52,159 nt of DNA from contig NZ_JAMBIZ010000028.1 of assembly GCF_025291715.1 (NCBI RefSeq), positions 1 through 52,159 of the forward strand. The letters are read 5' to 3'. This document shows, piece after piece, positions 24,939-33,112 of the stretch. Both the position numbers and the translations under genes were made by a program. Each line of letters starts with the position of its first letter. Positions within the stretch are counted from its first letter, which is position 1. The DNA is from Metasolibacillus sp. Its GTDB lineage: Bacteria > Bacillota > Bacilli > Bacillales_A > Planococcaceae. The notes under the pieces are model-generated. The model saw only the letters and a list, made by a program, of their open reading frames with translations, did not search any database and was not told the DNA's origin.

Positions 24939-25730
24939 TTAAGCCTTTTCTAGCTGATTACCTATCATTTCAAAGCGATAAAAATTATGGTGTAGCTCAT
25001 CTCGAAAATGTTTCGGGGTAACACCTGTATATTTTTTGAAAATACGCGTAAAATAGCTTTGATTGCAAAAGTGGAATTGATCTGATATAGAGGTAATACT
25101 TTTATTCGTATGTCTCAAATAGTATTGGGATTCTTCAACACGACGCACATTTAAATATTCTACTAATGTAATACCTACATGTTCTCGGAAAATTCTTGAT
25201 AAATGACTTGTACTAATTTGGAAATTACTCGCAATACTTTCTACAGTTAAATCCGTTTCCAATTCATCATTTATAAACATAATCACTTTATTAACAGTTT
25301 GATGGCTAAATGTAGGCTGTTTACGGTCAGCGATAAAGTACACATAAAATTCGATTAAATCATCTGCAAATTGTAGAAATTCAGCATCCTTCATTTTGTT
25401 TTCAATCATATCCGTACAAGCTAAATTAAATGCAAATGCCTTTTTAGGAGGTACCTGATTATCGAGTAGCTTTCGTGCAATAATTGATGATAAAACTACA
25501 AAATATTGACGCACAGCTTTAATCATTTGCTTTCCAAAACGAGTAGATAAAATATCAATTAATGCACGTAATGATTGTTTTGCTTTCGTCTCTTCTAAAT
25601 GATAAATCTCAAATAATAATCTCGACTCTACAGCAAAAAAATCTTCCACACCATCGTATTGATTAATATTATCAATTTCCTGAAAATAACGTTTAGATAT
25701 TGTTCCTGCTATCGATTGTTGTGGTTGCAT
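24939..25730 (-). CDS. AraC-family transcriptional regulator
   Basis: A 263-aa regulator. The last 95 residues hold the two helix-turn-helices (TVESIASNFQISTSHLSRIF and SISDQFHFCNQSYFTRIFKK). The first 165 form a helical domain without cupin features or response-regulator residues. The ATG at 25728-25730 has GATGGG six bases upstream; a longer frame upstream has no ribosome site. It is divergent from the LytTR gene across 615 bases. Its target is not evident. Confidence 0.88.
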   Translation of the reverse strand: MQPQQSIAGTISKRYFQEIDNINQYDGVEDFFAVESRLLFEIYHLEETKAKQSLRALIDILSTRFGKQMIKAVRQYFVVLSSIIARKLLDNQVPPKKAFAFNLACTDMIENKMKDAEFLQFADDLIEFYVYFIADRKQPTFSHQTVNKVIMFINDELETDLTVESIASNFQISTSHLSRIFREHVGITLVEYLNVRRVEESQYYLRHTNKSITSISDQFHFCNQSYFTRIFKKYTGVTPKHFRDELHHNFYRFEMIGNQLEKA

Positions 25731-26345
25731 ATATATCCCATCTTTCCTAAAAATACTCTCATACCTTCCTAGATTTACATAGCTGTTAAACAAGATGCAT
25801 ATTTATGTTGTAATGAATATAGCTAAAAAACCATTACTCTGAAACTATATTTTCGATAAATTACAAGATATTTTTTAGTAACTACAGTGAATATTACCAT
25901 AATTTACGTTTTTTTATCAACCAATTTTTTATTTCCCTCGTTAATTTTTAGCATTGTTTAATATTGGAATTACTATTCCTTTCTAAATAAAAATTAACTA
26001 CCTTATGATAAATCTCAATAAAGCTACACTGTCTATCTTCAATTATAGTGCTTTTCATTCATTACTTTACCCTTTATTATAATAAACTCCCCTCAACAAT
26101 ATCTGAACAAATTATAAAGCTATATAAATATAAAAAGAGCAAAATAAAATATACCATTTAATTACTTTTAAGTTAAAATTAAATAATAACAATTTATCAT
26201 AAACTTAAATAAAACAAAAAACAGCAATTTCTTTGTAGAAAAAGATACATAGTTTCTGTATCATTCTTAAATCTTCTATAGCATAAATGCAAAAGTATAT
26301 AGTAGAATGAAGGTTAAAGACTTTATTTAAAAGAGGTGTCGTATT
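25731..26345. other. Long AT-rich intergenic region between divergent regulators
   Basis: About 615 bases with no credible gene on either strand. The only notable motif is a small inverted repeat GATACA-N7-TGTATC at 26244-26262, about 80 bases before the LytTR gene, and a TAGAAT -10-like hexamer near 26305. Long AT-rich regions between regulators often hold binding sites, but none can be named. Confidence 0.4.
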
Positions 26346-26996
26346 ATGGATCCAAAACAAGTGGAAGAAATCATGGAAATCATTAAAGAGTTTTTCCCTG
26401 AGGATACATCAATAGCAATTTCCAACACAGACGAATATGTATATTACCAGCCTAGTAAAAAAGTAGACTTAAAAATCAAACCTGGAGATCCTGTAAAAAA
26501 AGGGTCAGCAGCATACCAAGCACTAACTTATGGACAAAAAGTAAGTACCTATATAGAACCTGATGTATTCGGTGTTCCTTACTTTGGTATGAGCATTCCT
26601 TTAATGGAGGAAGGCGAAATGAAGGGAGCAATTACAGCTGTTTTCCCTCAAAAGCCATCACCATTTTTAACGAACTACATTACAATTAAAATAGATGATT
26701 GCTGGTATCCAATTAAGCACAACCAAGTCATCTATTTAGAAACACAGCTACGTAAAACATATGTTAAAACAATGAATCGTGCAGGCTATCATCGTCTAAA
26801 TTTAAGTGATTTAGAATTATTTTTAGCACCTGACTCTTTCATTAGATGCCACAGATCTTACATCGTAAACATTGATTATATCGATGAAATTCAACCAGAC
26901 TCTCACTCAACGTTCTTGCTTATTATGAAAGATGGTACACGCATTCCTGTAAGTCAACGCTATGCAAGCTATTTCCGTCGTTCGTTAGGTTTTTAA
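26346..26996 (+). CDS. LytTR-domain transcriptional regulator without receiver domain
   Basis: A 216-aa protein. Residues 117-216 form a LytTR DNA-binding domain (WYPIKHNQVIYLETQLRKTY, then SFIRCHRSYIVNIDYIDEI). Residues 1-110 are a small sensor-like domain with a GVPYFGMSIPLMEEGEMKGA core that resembles PAS/SpoVT-like ligand modules; there is no phospho-acceptor receiver. AGAGGTG precedes the ATG by eight bases. It lies 345 bases upstream of a CoA-transferase gene on the same strand, the likeliest target. Confidence 0.85.
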   Translation: MDPKQVEEIMEIIKEFFPEDTSIAISNTDEYVYYQPSKKVDLKIKPGDPVKKGSAAYQALTYGQKVSTYIEPDVFGVPYFGMSIPLMEEGEMKGAITAVFPQKPSPFLTNYITIKIDDCWYPIKHNQVIYLETQLRKTYVKTMNRAGYHRLNLSDLELFLAPDSFIRCHRSYIVNIDYIDEIQPDSHSTFLLIMKDGTRIPVSQRYASYFRRSLGF

Positions 26997-27341
26997 ATTT
27001 TATCTACGATTTTGAAAAGAGATTGCTTCACTACATCAATTAATTAGTGATAAATTACTCTAGCCAAATGCTTTTTAATATCGCAACTGCAAGCAGTCTT
27101 CGTTTCATTGATATTAAAATTATTATTTTTGTTTTATATACATACTATTACATAGTTCTCTATGCTATCGCAAATTCCACTTTTTTCTCGTTTAAACGTT
27201 TTTTAAGCACTTTCATGTAAAATGTGAAGAAGTTGTGACAATTTGGTGATAATATGTGGTGGTATGTATTTTAAATAGCTGTTTTTAAAAAACAGAAAAT
27301 TCTAACTATTAATTAAACTTATTCGCAAAGGAGGATTTTCA
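26997..27341. other. Intergenic region before the CoA-transferase
   Basis: A 345-base AT-rich region without a gene. It holds CGTTTAAACG (about 27195-27205), a -10-like GATAAT near 27250, and a perfect short palindrome CTGTTTTT-A-AAAAACAG at 27279-27295 about 47 bases before the start codon. These could be operators for the LytTR or AraC regulator. Confidence 0.4.
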
Positions 27342-28865
27342 ATGGATTCACGAATTGAAAAACGTTTAGGGGTAAAAGAATTAGCAAGCAAAATTGTTTC
27401 TGCTACAGAGGCTGCTGCACTTATTCAAGATGGCACTGTAGTAGGAATGAGTGGTTTTACACGTGCTGGGGATGCAAAGGTTGTACCTGAAGCACTTGCT
27501 GAACGTGCTAAAACTGAGCCACTAAAAATCGATGTTTATACAGGAGCATCTTTAGGACCTGAAGTTGATAATCACTTAGCAACTGTAGGCGCAATCCGCA
27601 AGCGTGGACCATTTATCGCAGATGCAGGTATTCGTAACTTAATTAACTCTGGTGAAGTCACTTATGTCGATGCTCACCTATCTCACAATGCTGAATTAGT
27701 TCGTCAAGGCATTATCGGCCCGATTAAACACTTAATTATAGAAGCAGTTGCGATTACAGAGGACGGTTTAATTATTCCAACAAACTCTGTTGGTAATTCA
27801 CCAATCTTTGCGGAATACGCAGAAAACATCATTATCGAATTAAATGTTTCTCATCCAGAATCATTAGTAGGTATCCATGATATTTACATTCCAGGTGAAC
27901 AAGGTGCTCGTGAACCAATCCCTATGACAAATGTGCAACAGCGCATTGGTGAAATTGGTATCCGTGTACCACTTGAGAAAATTCAAGCAATCGTTGTCTC
28001 TGAAGAGCCAGATGCACCTTCATTAATCGTACCACCAGATGAAGAAACAGAAACGATGGCAAATATTTTACTAGATTTCTTCCGCTCTGAAATTAAAGCA
28101 GGTCGCTTAACAAATAGCTTAATGCCATTACAATCTGGCGTAGGCTCAGTTGCTAACGCAGTATTAGAAGGCTTCGCTGATTCAGAGTTTGAAAATTTAA
28201 TAGTTGCCTCTGAAGTATTACAAGATGCAGTATTTAATTTAATCGATGCAGGTAAAGTAAAATTCGCTGCTGCTACATCAATTACACTTACTGAAGAATT
28301 ACAAAAAAGAGTATACGGTAACTTAGAGAAATATGCGGATAAAATTGTTTTACGTCCACAAGAAATTTCTAACCATCCTGAGCTTATCCGTCGTTTAGGT
28401 TTAATCTCAATCAACACAGCTCTTGAGCTAGACATTTATGGTAACGTCAACTCGACTCACGTATCAGGTACAAAAATGATGAATGGTATCGGCGGCTCTG
28501 GTGACTTTGCACGTAATGCCCGTCTAGGTATTTTCGTAACGAAATCTTACGCAAAAGGCGGCGCTGTTTCCTCAATCGTACCAATGGTTTCTCACGTAGA
28601 CCATACAGAGCATGATGTAGATGTAATTGTCACAGAGCAAGGTATCGCTGACTTACGTGGCTTAGCACCAAAAGAACGTGCACAACTTATTATCGAAAAC
28701 TGTGCACACCCAGATTTCAAAGAGCAATTACGTGATTACTACAACCGTGCTGTTGAAGTAACAGGTAGCCATCAAACACCACATATTTTAGAAGAAGCTC
28801 TTTCTTGGCACGTAAATCTTGCTAAAAATAAAACAATGAAGCAAGAAGTACCTGCACAAGCTTAA
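27342..28865 (+). CDS. Acetyl-CoA hydrolase/succinate(acetate) CoA-transferase family
   Basis: A 507-aa enzyme of the Ach1/Cat1/AarC family, full length (AarC is about 505). E291 in IVASEVLQD sits at the position of the catalytic glutamate of AarC (E294 there), by approximate count. The glycine-rich loop GIGGSGDFARNA is near 383-394. It probably transfers CoA between succinate and acetate or other short acids, linking acetate overflow to the TCA cycle. GGAGG lies seven bases before the ATG. Single gene with its own terminator, downstream of the LytTR regulator. Confidence 0.9.
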   Translation: MDSRIEKRLGVKELASKIVSATEAAALIQDGTVVGMSGFTRAGDAKVVPEALAERAKTEPLKIDVYTGASLGPEVDNHLATVGAIRKRGPFIADAGIRNLINSGEVTYVDAHLSHNAELVRQGIIGPIKHLIIEAVAITEDGLIIPTNSVGNSPIFAEYAENIIIELNVSHPESLVGIHDIYIPGEQGAREPIPMTNVQQRIGEIGIRVPLEKIQAIVVSEEPDAPSLIVPPDEETETMANILLDFFRSEIKAGRLTNSLMPLQSGVGSVANAVLEGFADSEFENLIVASEVLQDAVFNLIDAGKVKFAAATSITLTEELQKRVYGNLEKYADKIVLRPQEISNHPELIRRLGLISINTALELDIYGNVNSTHVSGTKMMNGIGGSGDFARNARLGIFVTKSYAKGGAVSSIVPMVSHVDHTEHDVDVIVTEQGIADLRGLAPKERAQLIIENCAHPDFKEQLRDYYNRAVEVTGSHQTPHILEEALSWHVNLAKNKTMKQEVPAQA

Positions 28866-28873
28866 AGCTATTG

Positions 28874-28913
28874 AAAAAGACAAAATCTGTTCAATCAGAT
28901 TTTGTCTTTTTTT
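28874..28913 (+). terminator. Terminator of the CoA-transferase gene
   Basis: AAAAAGACAAAATCTG pairs perfectly with CAGATTTTGTCTTTTT and runs into seven T residues. Confidence 0.92.
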
Positions 28914-28968
28914 ATAAATAAAATGCTATAATTAATTATTGAGAAATATTATCAGCTGGAGGTTTATT

Positions 28969-30114
28969 ATGCGTTTCTTCATATATGCGATTATTTTCTT
29001 TTCGTTTTTCGACTTATTTACACAGCTACCTGTCATGAGTACCTTTGCTGAATCTGTTGGTGCTACGCCTTTTATCGCAGGGCTAGCGGTGGGTATGTAT
29101 TCGTTTTCTAACACGTTCGGCAATATTTTATCTGGCTTTTGGACTGATAAAAAAGGACCTTTCCATGTTCTTGTTATAGGCTTGCTCCTAACAGGTATCT
29201 CTCTTTTATTATATCGTTTTATTGAGGAGCCTATATTGCTATTAGCGATTCGTTTTATCCACGGCTTAGTCGCTGGATTTATCGTTCCTGCTGCATTTAC
29301 TTATTTAGCAAATGCCACAGAGCAAACGAAGCGTGGGAAAAGCAGTGCCATTTCCGGTGCTTTTGTTGGCATTGCAGCAATTTTCGGCCCTGCCTTTAGC
29401 GGAATTATGGCGAGCCGTCAAAGCGTCCCATTTGTTTTTAGTATTACAGCTATTTTTATGCTTATTTTAGGCTTGTTAACATTATTCATGCTACGCAATA
29501 CAAAAATTGTAAAATCAAAGCAGCAGCAACAAGCTGTTCCTGTTCGGGCGTTTTTCCGCAATAGTGGCACCCTAAAGGCATTTACAGGTGCTTTTTTCCT
29601 TATGTTTTCCCAAGGTGTCATCGCCTATCAGCTACCTCTACATGTGCAGTCACTAGGCTTTGACTCACGTATGAGTGGCATGCTGATGAGCGTCTTTGGT
29701 GTTGTAGCAGTGCTTGTCTTTATTTTACCAACAAATCGGATTTTTGATAAGGTTGCTCCAACCTACACATTAGCTATCGGGATTAGTTTAATGGGTATTA
29801 GCCAGCTACTTCTAAGCCAATCGGATAATAGCGGGATGTTATACAGTGCACTTATTTGCTATGGCATCGGCTTTGGCCTGTTATTCCCATCAATTAACTC
29901 CTTGTTGATTGATTCTACATCTGTTGAAGTCCGTGGGAAAGCATATGGTTATTTTTATGCCTTCTTCTCATTTGGTGTTGTTATTGGCTCATCTTTACTA
30001 GGATTACTTGCATTATCACATACACACGGCTTTATTTTAACAGGTGTTATTTTATTAATTTTCGCTGGTGTGAGCTTAATTAATTTCAATAAAGAAAAAC
30101 AAGCTGCTCATTAA
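28969..30114 (+). CDS. Major facilitator superfamily transporter
   Basis: A 381-aa polytopic membrane protein with 12 predicted helices. The motif-A-like loop GFWTDKKGPFHVL follows helix 2, and a second copy (PTNRIFDKVAPTY) follows helix 8. It resembles drug or sugar efflux members of the DHA1 group; the substrate cannot be read from the sequence. The ATG at 28969 has GGAGG six bases upstream; the frame begins earlier but without a ribosome site. Confidence 0.87.
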   Translation: MRFFIYAIIFFSFFDLFTQLPVMSTFAESVGATPFIAGLAVGMYSFSNTFGNILSGFWTDKKGPFHVLVIGLLLTGISLLLYRFIEEPILLLAIRFIHGLVAGFIVPAAFTYLANATEQTKRGKSSAISGAFVGIAAIFGPAFSGIMASRQSVPFVFSITAIFMLILGLLTLFMLRNTKIVKSKQQQQAVPVRAFFRNSGTLKAFTGAFFLMFSQGVIAYQLPLHVQSLGFDSRMSGMLMSVFGVVAVLVFILPTNRIFDKVAPTYTLAIGISLMGISQLLLSQSDNSGMLYSALICYGIGFGLLFPSINSLLIDSTSVEVRGKAYGYFYAFFSFGVVIGSSLLGLLALSHTHGFILTGVILLIFAGVSLINFNKEKQAAH

Positions 30115-30117
30115 TTT

Positions 30118-30164
30118 AAGGCTGTTGGACAAATTGTTCACTTGTCCAACAGCCTTATTTTTTA
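30118..30164. terminator. Bidirectional terminator
   Basis: A perfect 15-bp hairpin, AAGGCTGTTGGACAA (30118-30132) with TTGTCCAACAGCCTT (30142-30156), is followed by ATTTTTTA. It lies between the MFS gene and the convergent YtxH-like gene. Confidence 0.9.
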
Positions 30165-30464
30165 CGTTAATTCTTCTTGTTCATTTTCGTTATAATATTG
30201 CACCGAAGTCTGTGCACCCTCTGCAATCATATTGTTTTCGCGAATTTCTGTCGTATTTGCACTTGCAGGTGTTTCTGCTATATCTTGCAGCGGTGTTCCC
30301 TCTTCATAATTTCCCTTAGCCGAATCCATCATCTCTGTCGCTTTTGCTTTTACGTCATTAAAATAGCCCATGACTTTATCCCTGTTGTCTTTCTTACTTA
30401 AATAGCTCGCTGCGCCTGCAACTAAACCTGCAATAACAACGCCTTTTCCTTTAAATTTTGCCAT
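30162..30464 (-). CDS. YtxH-like general stress protein, sigma-B driven
   Basis: A 100-aa protein with a glycine/alanine-rich hydrophobic N-terminus (GVVIAGLVAGAASYLS), a charged helical middle, and an acidic disordered tail. This layout resembles YtxH-type general stress proteins; the match is by architecture, not close identity. The perfect sigma-B promoter at 30505-30530 places it in the stress regulon controlled by the sigB operon at 3.2-6.2 kb. Confidence 0.78.
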   Translation of the reverse strand: MAKFKGKGVVIAGLVAGAASYLSKKDNRDKVMGYFNDVKAKATEMMDSAKGNYEEGTPLQDIAETPASANTTEIRENNMIAEGAQTSVQYYNENEQEELT

Positions 30465-30504
30465 GATTGATTCCCTCCATTGTTATTCACGTTATATGGA
30501 AGTT

Positions 30505-30530
30505 ATACCCTGACTTTCAGTGCTTTAAAC
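30505..30530 (-). promoter_or_regulatory. Sigma-B promoter of the YtxH-like gene
   Basis: On the minus strand GTTTAA (30525-30530) and GGGTAT (30505-30510) are 14 bp apart, a full match to the sigma-B consensus. The start codon follows about 40 bases later. Confidence 0.88.
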
Positions 30531-30626
30531 ATTTTGTGCTGTATCAATACTTTATCTTGATTCAGTAAATCTATGTCCTGTCATTGAATGACAGCAAATG
30601 AAGCATTCATCGCATCATCTATCAGG

Positions 30627-31085
30627 CTAGCTGTTTTCTACTGAATTAAAATAAAGCATGTCGATATGTGGCACATTATCCAGCTCATAAGGCTCAGAGG
30701 TCGCTACAAATCCGAATTCCTCATAAAACCTTTTCAAGTAATTTTGCGCTTCAATAAATATATTTGTCGTTGCCCAGCGTCCTTTTGCTTGCTGCATTGT
30801 GAACGCCACTAATTCTTTCCCTAAACCTGTGCCACGCTTCTCCCTTGCCACAACTACACGTCCAAATGACACTTCCTCATATTTCTCACCAGGTGGAAGT
30901 AGACGTGCATAGGCAACAATTTCCCCCTTCTCTTGATAAATGATATGTAAGCTATTTTGATTATGGCCATCTAAGTCCTCATAAATAGATTGCTGCTCTA
31001 CAATAAATATATTCACACGATGTTGAATGATTTGATAGAGCTCCGCTGTCGTTAATTCGTGGAAATTTTTCACTATCCATGCCAT
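30627..31085 (-). CDS. GNAT family N-acetyltransferase, ElaA-like
   Basis: A 152-aa protein. The N-terminus HELTTAELYQIIQHRVNIFIVEQ is typical of ElaA-type acetyltransferases. The acetyl-CoA loop is VAREKRGTGLGKELV. The ATG at 31083-31085 has AAGGAG ten bases upstream; the longer open frame runs through a sigma-B-type promoter on the other strand and is not coding. Substrate unknown. Confidence 0.87.
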   Translation of the reverse strand: MAWIVKNFHELTTAELYQIIQHRVNIFIVEQQSIYEDLDGHNQNSLHIIYQEKGEIVAYARLLPPGEKYEEVSFGRVVVAREKRGTGLGKELVAFTMQQAKGRWATTNIFIEAQNYLKRFYEEFGFVATSEPYELDNVPHIDMLYFNSVENS

Positions 31086-31120
31086 AAGTATGTAACTCCT
31101 TTTTATTTTATTTTTTAGAT

Positions 31121-31146
31121 GTTTATAATCATACAGCTCCGGGTAT
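31121..31146 (+). promoter_or_regulatory. Sigma-B-type promoter of the 33-aa gene
   Basis: GTTTAT (31121-31126) and GGGTAT (31141-31146) are 14 bp apart, one mismatch from the sigma-B consensus. The ribosome site of the small gene lies about 20 bases downstream. Confidence 0.75.
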
Positions 31147-31178
31147 TTATATAATATCAACAGAAAGGGGCGATGGAA

Positions 31179-31280
31179 ATGTTTAAATTTCAAGACGTAC
31201 AGTTCGGCGGACAAGAAGTATTATCAATACTAGGAGCGGCAGGCGTGCTAACATCGCTCGTATACTTCTTTGTCATGTAA
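31179..31280 (+). CDS. 33-aa single-pass membrane peptide, unknown
   Basis: A short gene with AAAGGGG upstream, an ATG, 33 codons and TAA. The peptide begins MFKFQDVQFGGQEVL, amphipathic, and continues as a hydrophobic helix (SILGAAGVLTSLVYFFVM). A sigma-B-type promoter precedes it and a hairpin terminator follows 20 bases after the stop, making a complete transcription unit. No family recognised. It could be a stress-induced membrane peptide or, less likely, a toxin; no antisense RNA signal was seen. Confidence 0.72.
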   Translation: MFKFQDVQFGGQEVLSILGAAGVLTSLVYFFVM

Positions 31281-31299
31281 TTTCAATAGCATATAGATG

Positions 31300-31335
31300 A
31301 CCGTTGGAAAGTACATTCTCCGACGGTTTTTTATT
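31300..31335 (+). terminator. Terminator of the 33-aa gene
   Basis: ACCGTTGGA (31300-31308) pairs with TCCGACGGT (31319-31327, one G:U) and runs into TTTTTTATTTT. Confidence 0.85.
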
Positions 31336-31750
31336 TTGGTATTACTAAAACTGTTGTATTGATATTTTGATTGTTACAGCCTTGAACTGTATAAGTTACC
31401 CCTTCATTATCTTCTTTTACTGAAATAGTTGTACATGTAGCTGCTGTCACTGTCTTTTCACCATATTCATCCTGCCTTGTATCATGTGAATATTTAAGAG
31501 CTTGCCCTACATATTCCAATGTATCTAATATAGGGTCTCCTTCTACTGTATAATGAACGATTGTTATTTTATCCTTTTTTCTCTCTGCAATATTATTTAA
31601 AAATTGCTGAAACCGTTCTATGTTTTCAATCTCCTGTCTAACGATAATAGCATCTTCTGGCAAAGAAGCAGGTGGCTTCGTAATGTTATTTGTATTTTGA
31701 CAACCTACGGTAAATAAAATACAGAGCATTAGTAGAATCGAATTTTTCAT
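31331..31750 (-). CDS. DUF4362 lipoprotein
   Basis: A 139-aa predicted lipoprotein with lipobox FTVGC (Cys17). The core KDKITIVHYTVEGDPILDTLEYVG is characteristic of DUF4362. Two more cysteines near the C-terminus (ATCTT and QGCNN) could form a disulfide. AGGAGGT precedes the ATG. Function unknown; secreted and membrane tethered. Confidence 0.85.
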   Translation of the reverse strand: MKNSILLMLCILFTVGCQNTNNITKPPASLPEDAIIVRQEIENIERFQQFLNNIAERKKDKITIVHYTVEGDPILDTLEYVGQALKYSHDTRQDEYGEKTVTAATCTTISVKEDNEGVTYTVQGCNNQNINTTVLVIPK

Positions 31751-31773
31751 ATTTACCTCCTCACCATTAGAAA

Positions 31774-31808
31774 AAAAGAGCCTAGTAGTGGGCTACTAAG
31801 CTCTTTTA
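31774..31808 (-). terminator. Terminator of the small GNAT gene
   Basis: AAAAGAGC-TAGTAG pairs with CTACTA-GCTCTTTT (one bulge on each side). The minus strand continues with seven T residues. Confidence 0.85.
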
Positions 31809-31813
31809 CATTA

Positions 31814-32092
31814 TTATGCTTTCACATCATCATAGGTATCGCTTTTTTCAAAAGAAGAAACAACGTATGAACAAATCGCATGCATTTTTAAATTGTTCGT
31901 ACGCGCATAGTCCGCTGCTGCATCTAATAATTTTTTGGCTACCCCTTGTCCACGCAGCTGATCAGACACATACGTATGATCCATATGCATGACGCCATCC
32001 TTCTCAGTCCACGTAATTTCAGCTAAACGCTCCCCATTTTGCTCATATTCATAAGCAAATGTGCCGCCATTTTGTACTAATGTAAATTCCAT
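31814..32092 (-). CDS. Short GNAT/YjdJ-type N-acetyltransferase
   Basis: A 92-aa protein of the minimal GNAT (NATD1/YjdJ) type. Key stretch: MHMDHTYVSDQLRGQGVAKKLLDAA, with the acetyl-CoA loop RGQGVAKKL, followed by the cysteine-containing ICSYV. The ATG at 32090-32092 has GGGG nine bases upstream. It is 19 bases after the DUF1002 gene, likely the same transcript. Confidence 0.87.
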   Translation of the reverse strand: MEFTLVQNGGTFAYEYEQNGERLAEITWTEKDGVMHMDHTYVSDQLRGQGVAKKLLDAAADYARTNNLKMHAICSYVVSSFEKSDTYDDVKA

Positions 32093-32111
32093 CGTATCCA
32101 TCCCCTTTATG

Positions 32112-33014
32112 TTATTTAAACCATGAAGAAATCGTTTCTATTAATTTATTAAAGAAGTTTTTGACACCATTCCAAAAGCCTTCATCTTGTAAAATGGGTG
32201 CAAACTTTTCTTCAATCGTTTTACTTAGGTCTGTTAACTGTGATGATAGCTTGGAAAAATCAATATCTAAGCTACGAATGCGATCCATTAAATCAACTAA
32301 TAGCTGACGGTCTGTTTCGCTTAAATTAATTTGTAGACGCGATAATTGATCCGAGACGATTTTTTCAACTTCCTCACGTGTTACAGGCTTTTGCTCTGCA
32401 ATCACTTTTTTAATCTCTGTTAAAAGCTCTGCAATACGTTCATCTGAAACCCCTGCACTATCTGCAATGGATGTCGCTACATTTAATTCTTCATTCGCTA
32501 CATCTGTACGTTCAATATCAAGCTTTTCACCTGTTTTCACTTCATATGCCTTATAAATACCAACTAATGCTGAATGACCTGTTACTGGCTTCGGTGCTGC
32601 AATTTCTACGATTGCATCCTCAATCCCAGCTGTTACCATCGCATTTGCGTATATTTCCGCTGTAACCTCTGTAATATTTTCAGGTGTTACAATGCTAATA
32701 GTAAGCCCTTTGCCCTCTTCCTGACGCGTAATTTTCGCAGAAGAATACATGCGAGAGCTAGCGTTGCTATTTTTAATATATTGTACTAAATCCTCACCAG
32801 ACACCGTCACTTCATCAATTTCTGGCTCTTCGTTTACACGCAGTGCCGTTTTTACTGTTTCCTTTTCTGCCTCTGATAGATTAGCACCGTACACGACAAT
32901 TGGTACACCGAGCTTTTCATTGATTGGCTTTTGTGTTGCGGCATTTGCAAACGGCGCAAATACTGTTAAAGCCAACACTGTTATAATAAGTTTTAACATC
33001 CATTTTTGTTTCAT
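32112..33014 (-). CDS. DUF1002 secreted protein, YpuA-like
   Basis: A 300-aa protein with a signal peptide (cleavage probably after ANA at about 25). The DUF1002 core includes PIVVYGANLSEAEKE and VTGHSALVGIYKAYEV. The C-terminal third is helical and amphipathic, ending in an aromatic helix (FFNKLIETISSWFK). B. subtilis YpuA belongs to the sigma-M regulon and its role is linked to the cell envelope. The ECF-type promoter at 33081-33106 fits that. Confidence 0.86.
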   Translation of the reverse strand: MKQKWMLKLIITVLALTVFAPFANAATQKPINEKLGVPIVVYGANLSEAEKETVKTALRVNEEPEIDEVTVSGEDLVQYIKNSNASSRMYSSAKITRQEEGKGLTISIVTPENITEVTAEIYANAMVTAGIEDAIVEIAAPKPVTGHSALVGIYKAYEVKTGEKLDIERTDVANEELNVATSIADSAGVSDERIAELLTEIKKVIAEQKPVTREEVEKIVSDQLSRLQINLSETDRQLLVDLMDRIRSLDIDFSKLSSQLTDLSKTIEEKFAPILQDEGFWNGVKNFFNKLIETISSWFK

Positions 33015-33080
33015 ATTATTCTCCCCTCAAACACTTCACTGGTTGTACGTATTAAGATACGTCATACCTTTGTTTATTAG

Positions 33081-33106
33081 TACGTGTTTAAAAGTAAAAG
33101 GTTGCA
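33081..33106 (-). promoter_or_regulatory. ECF sigma promoter of the ypuA-like gene
   Basis: On the minus strand TGCAAC (33101-33106) is followed after exactly 16 bp by CGTA (33081-33084), with CTTTT just after the -35. It starts seven bases after the cvfB stop. An inverted repeat ACGTAT-CTTA-ATACGT lies between it and the start codon (about 33048-33064). Confidence 0.75.
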
Positions 33107-33112
33107 GATAGC

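Noticed and set aside
24705-24955. Possible complete insertion sequence between yidC and the AraC gene
   Set aside because: No transposase or tnpB frame, no terminal repeats with target duplication; only one compact structured element is present.
25731-26345. Hidden small genes in the AT-rich region between the AraC and LytTR genes
   Set aside because: Only very short frames without ribosome sites; no hairpin with T run that would end a small RNA.
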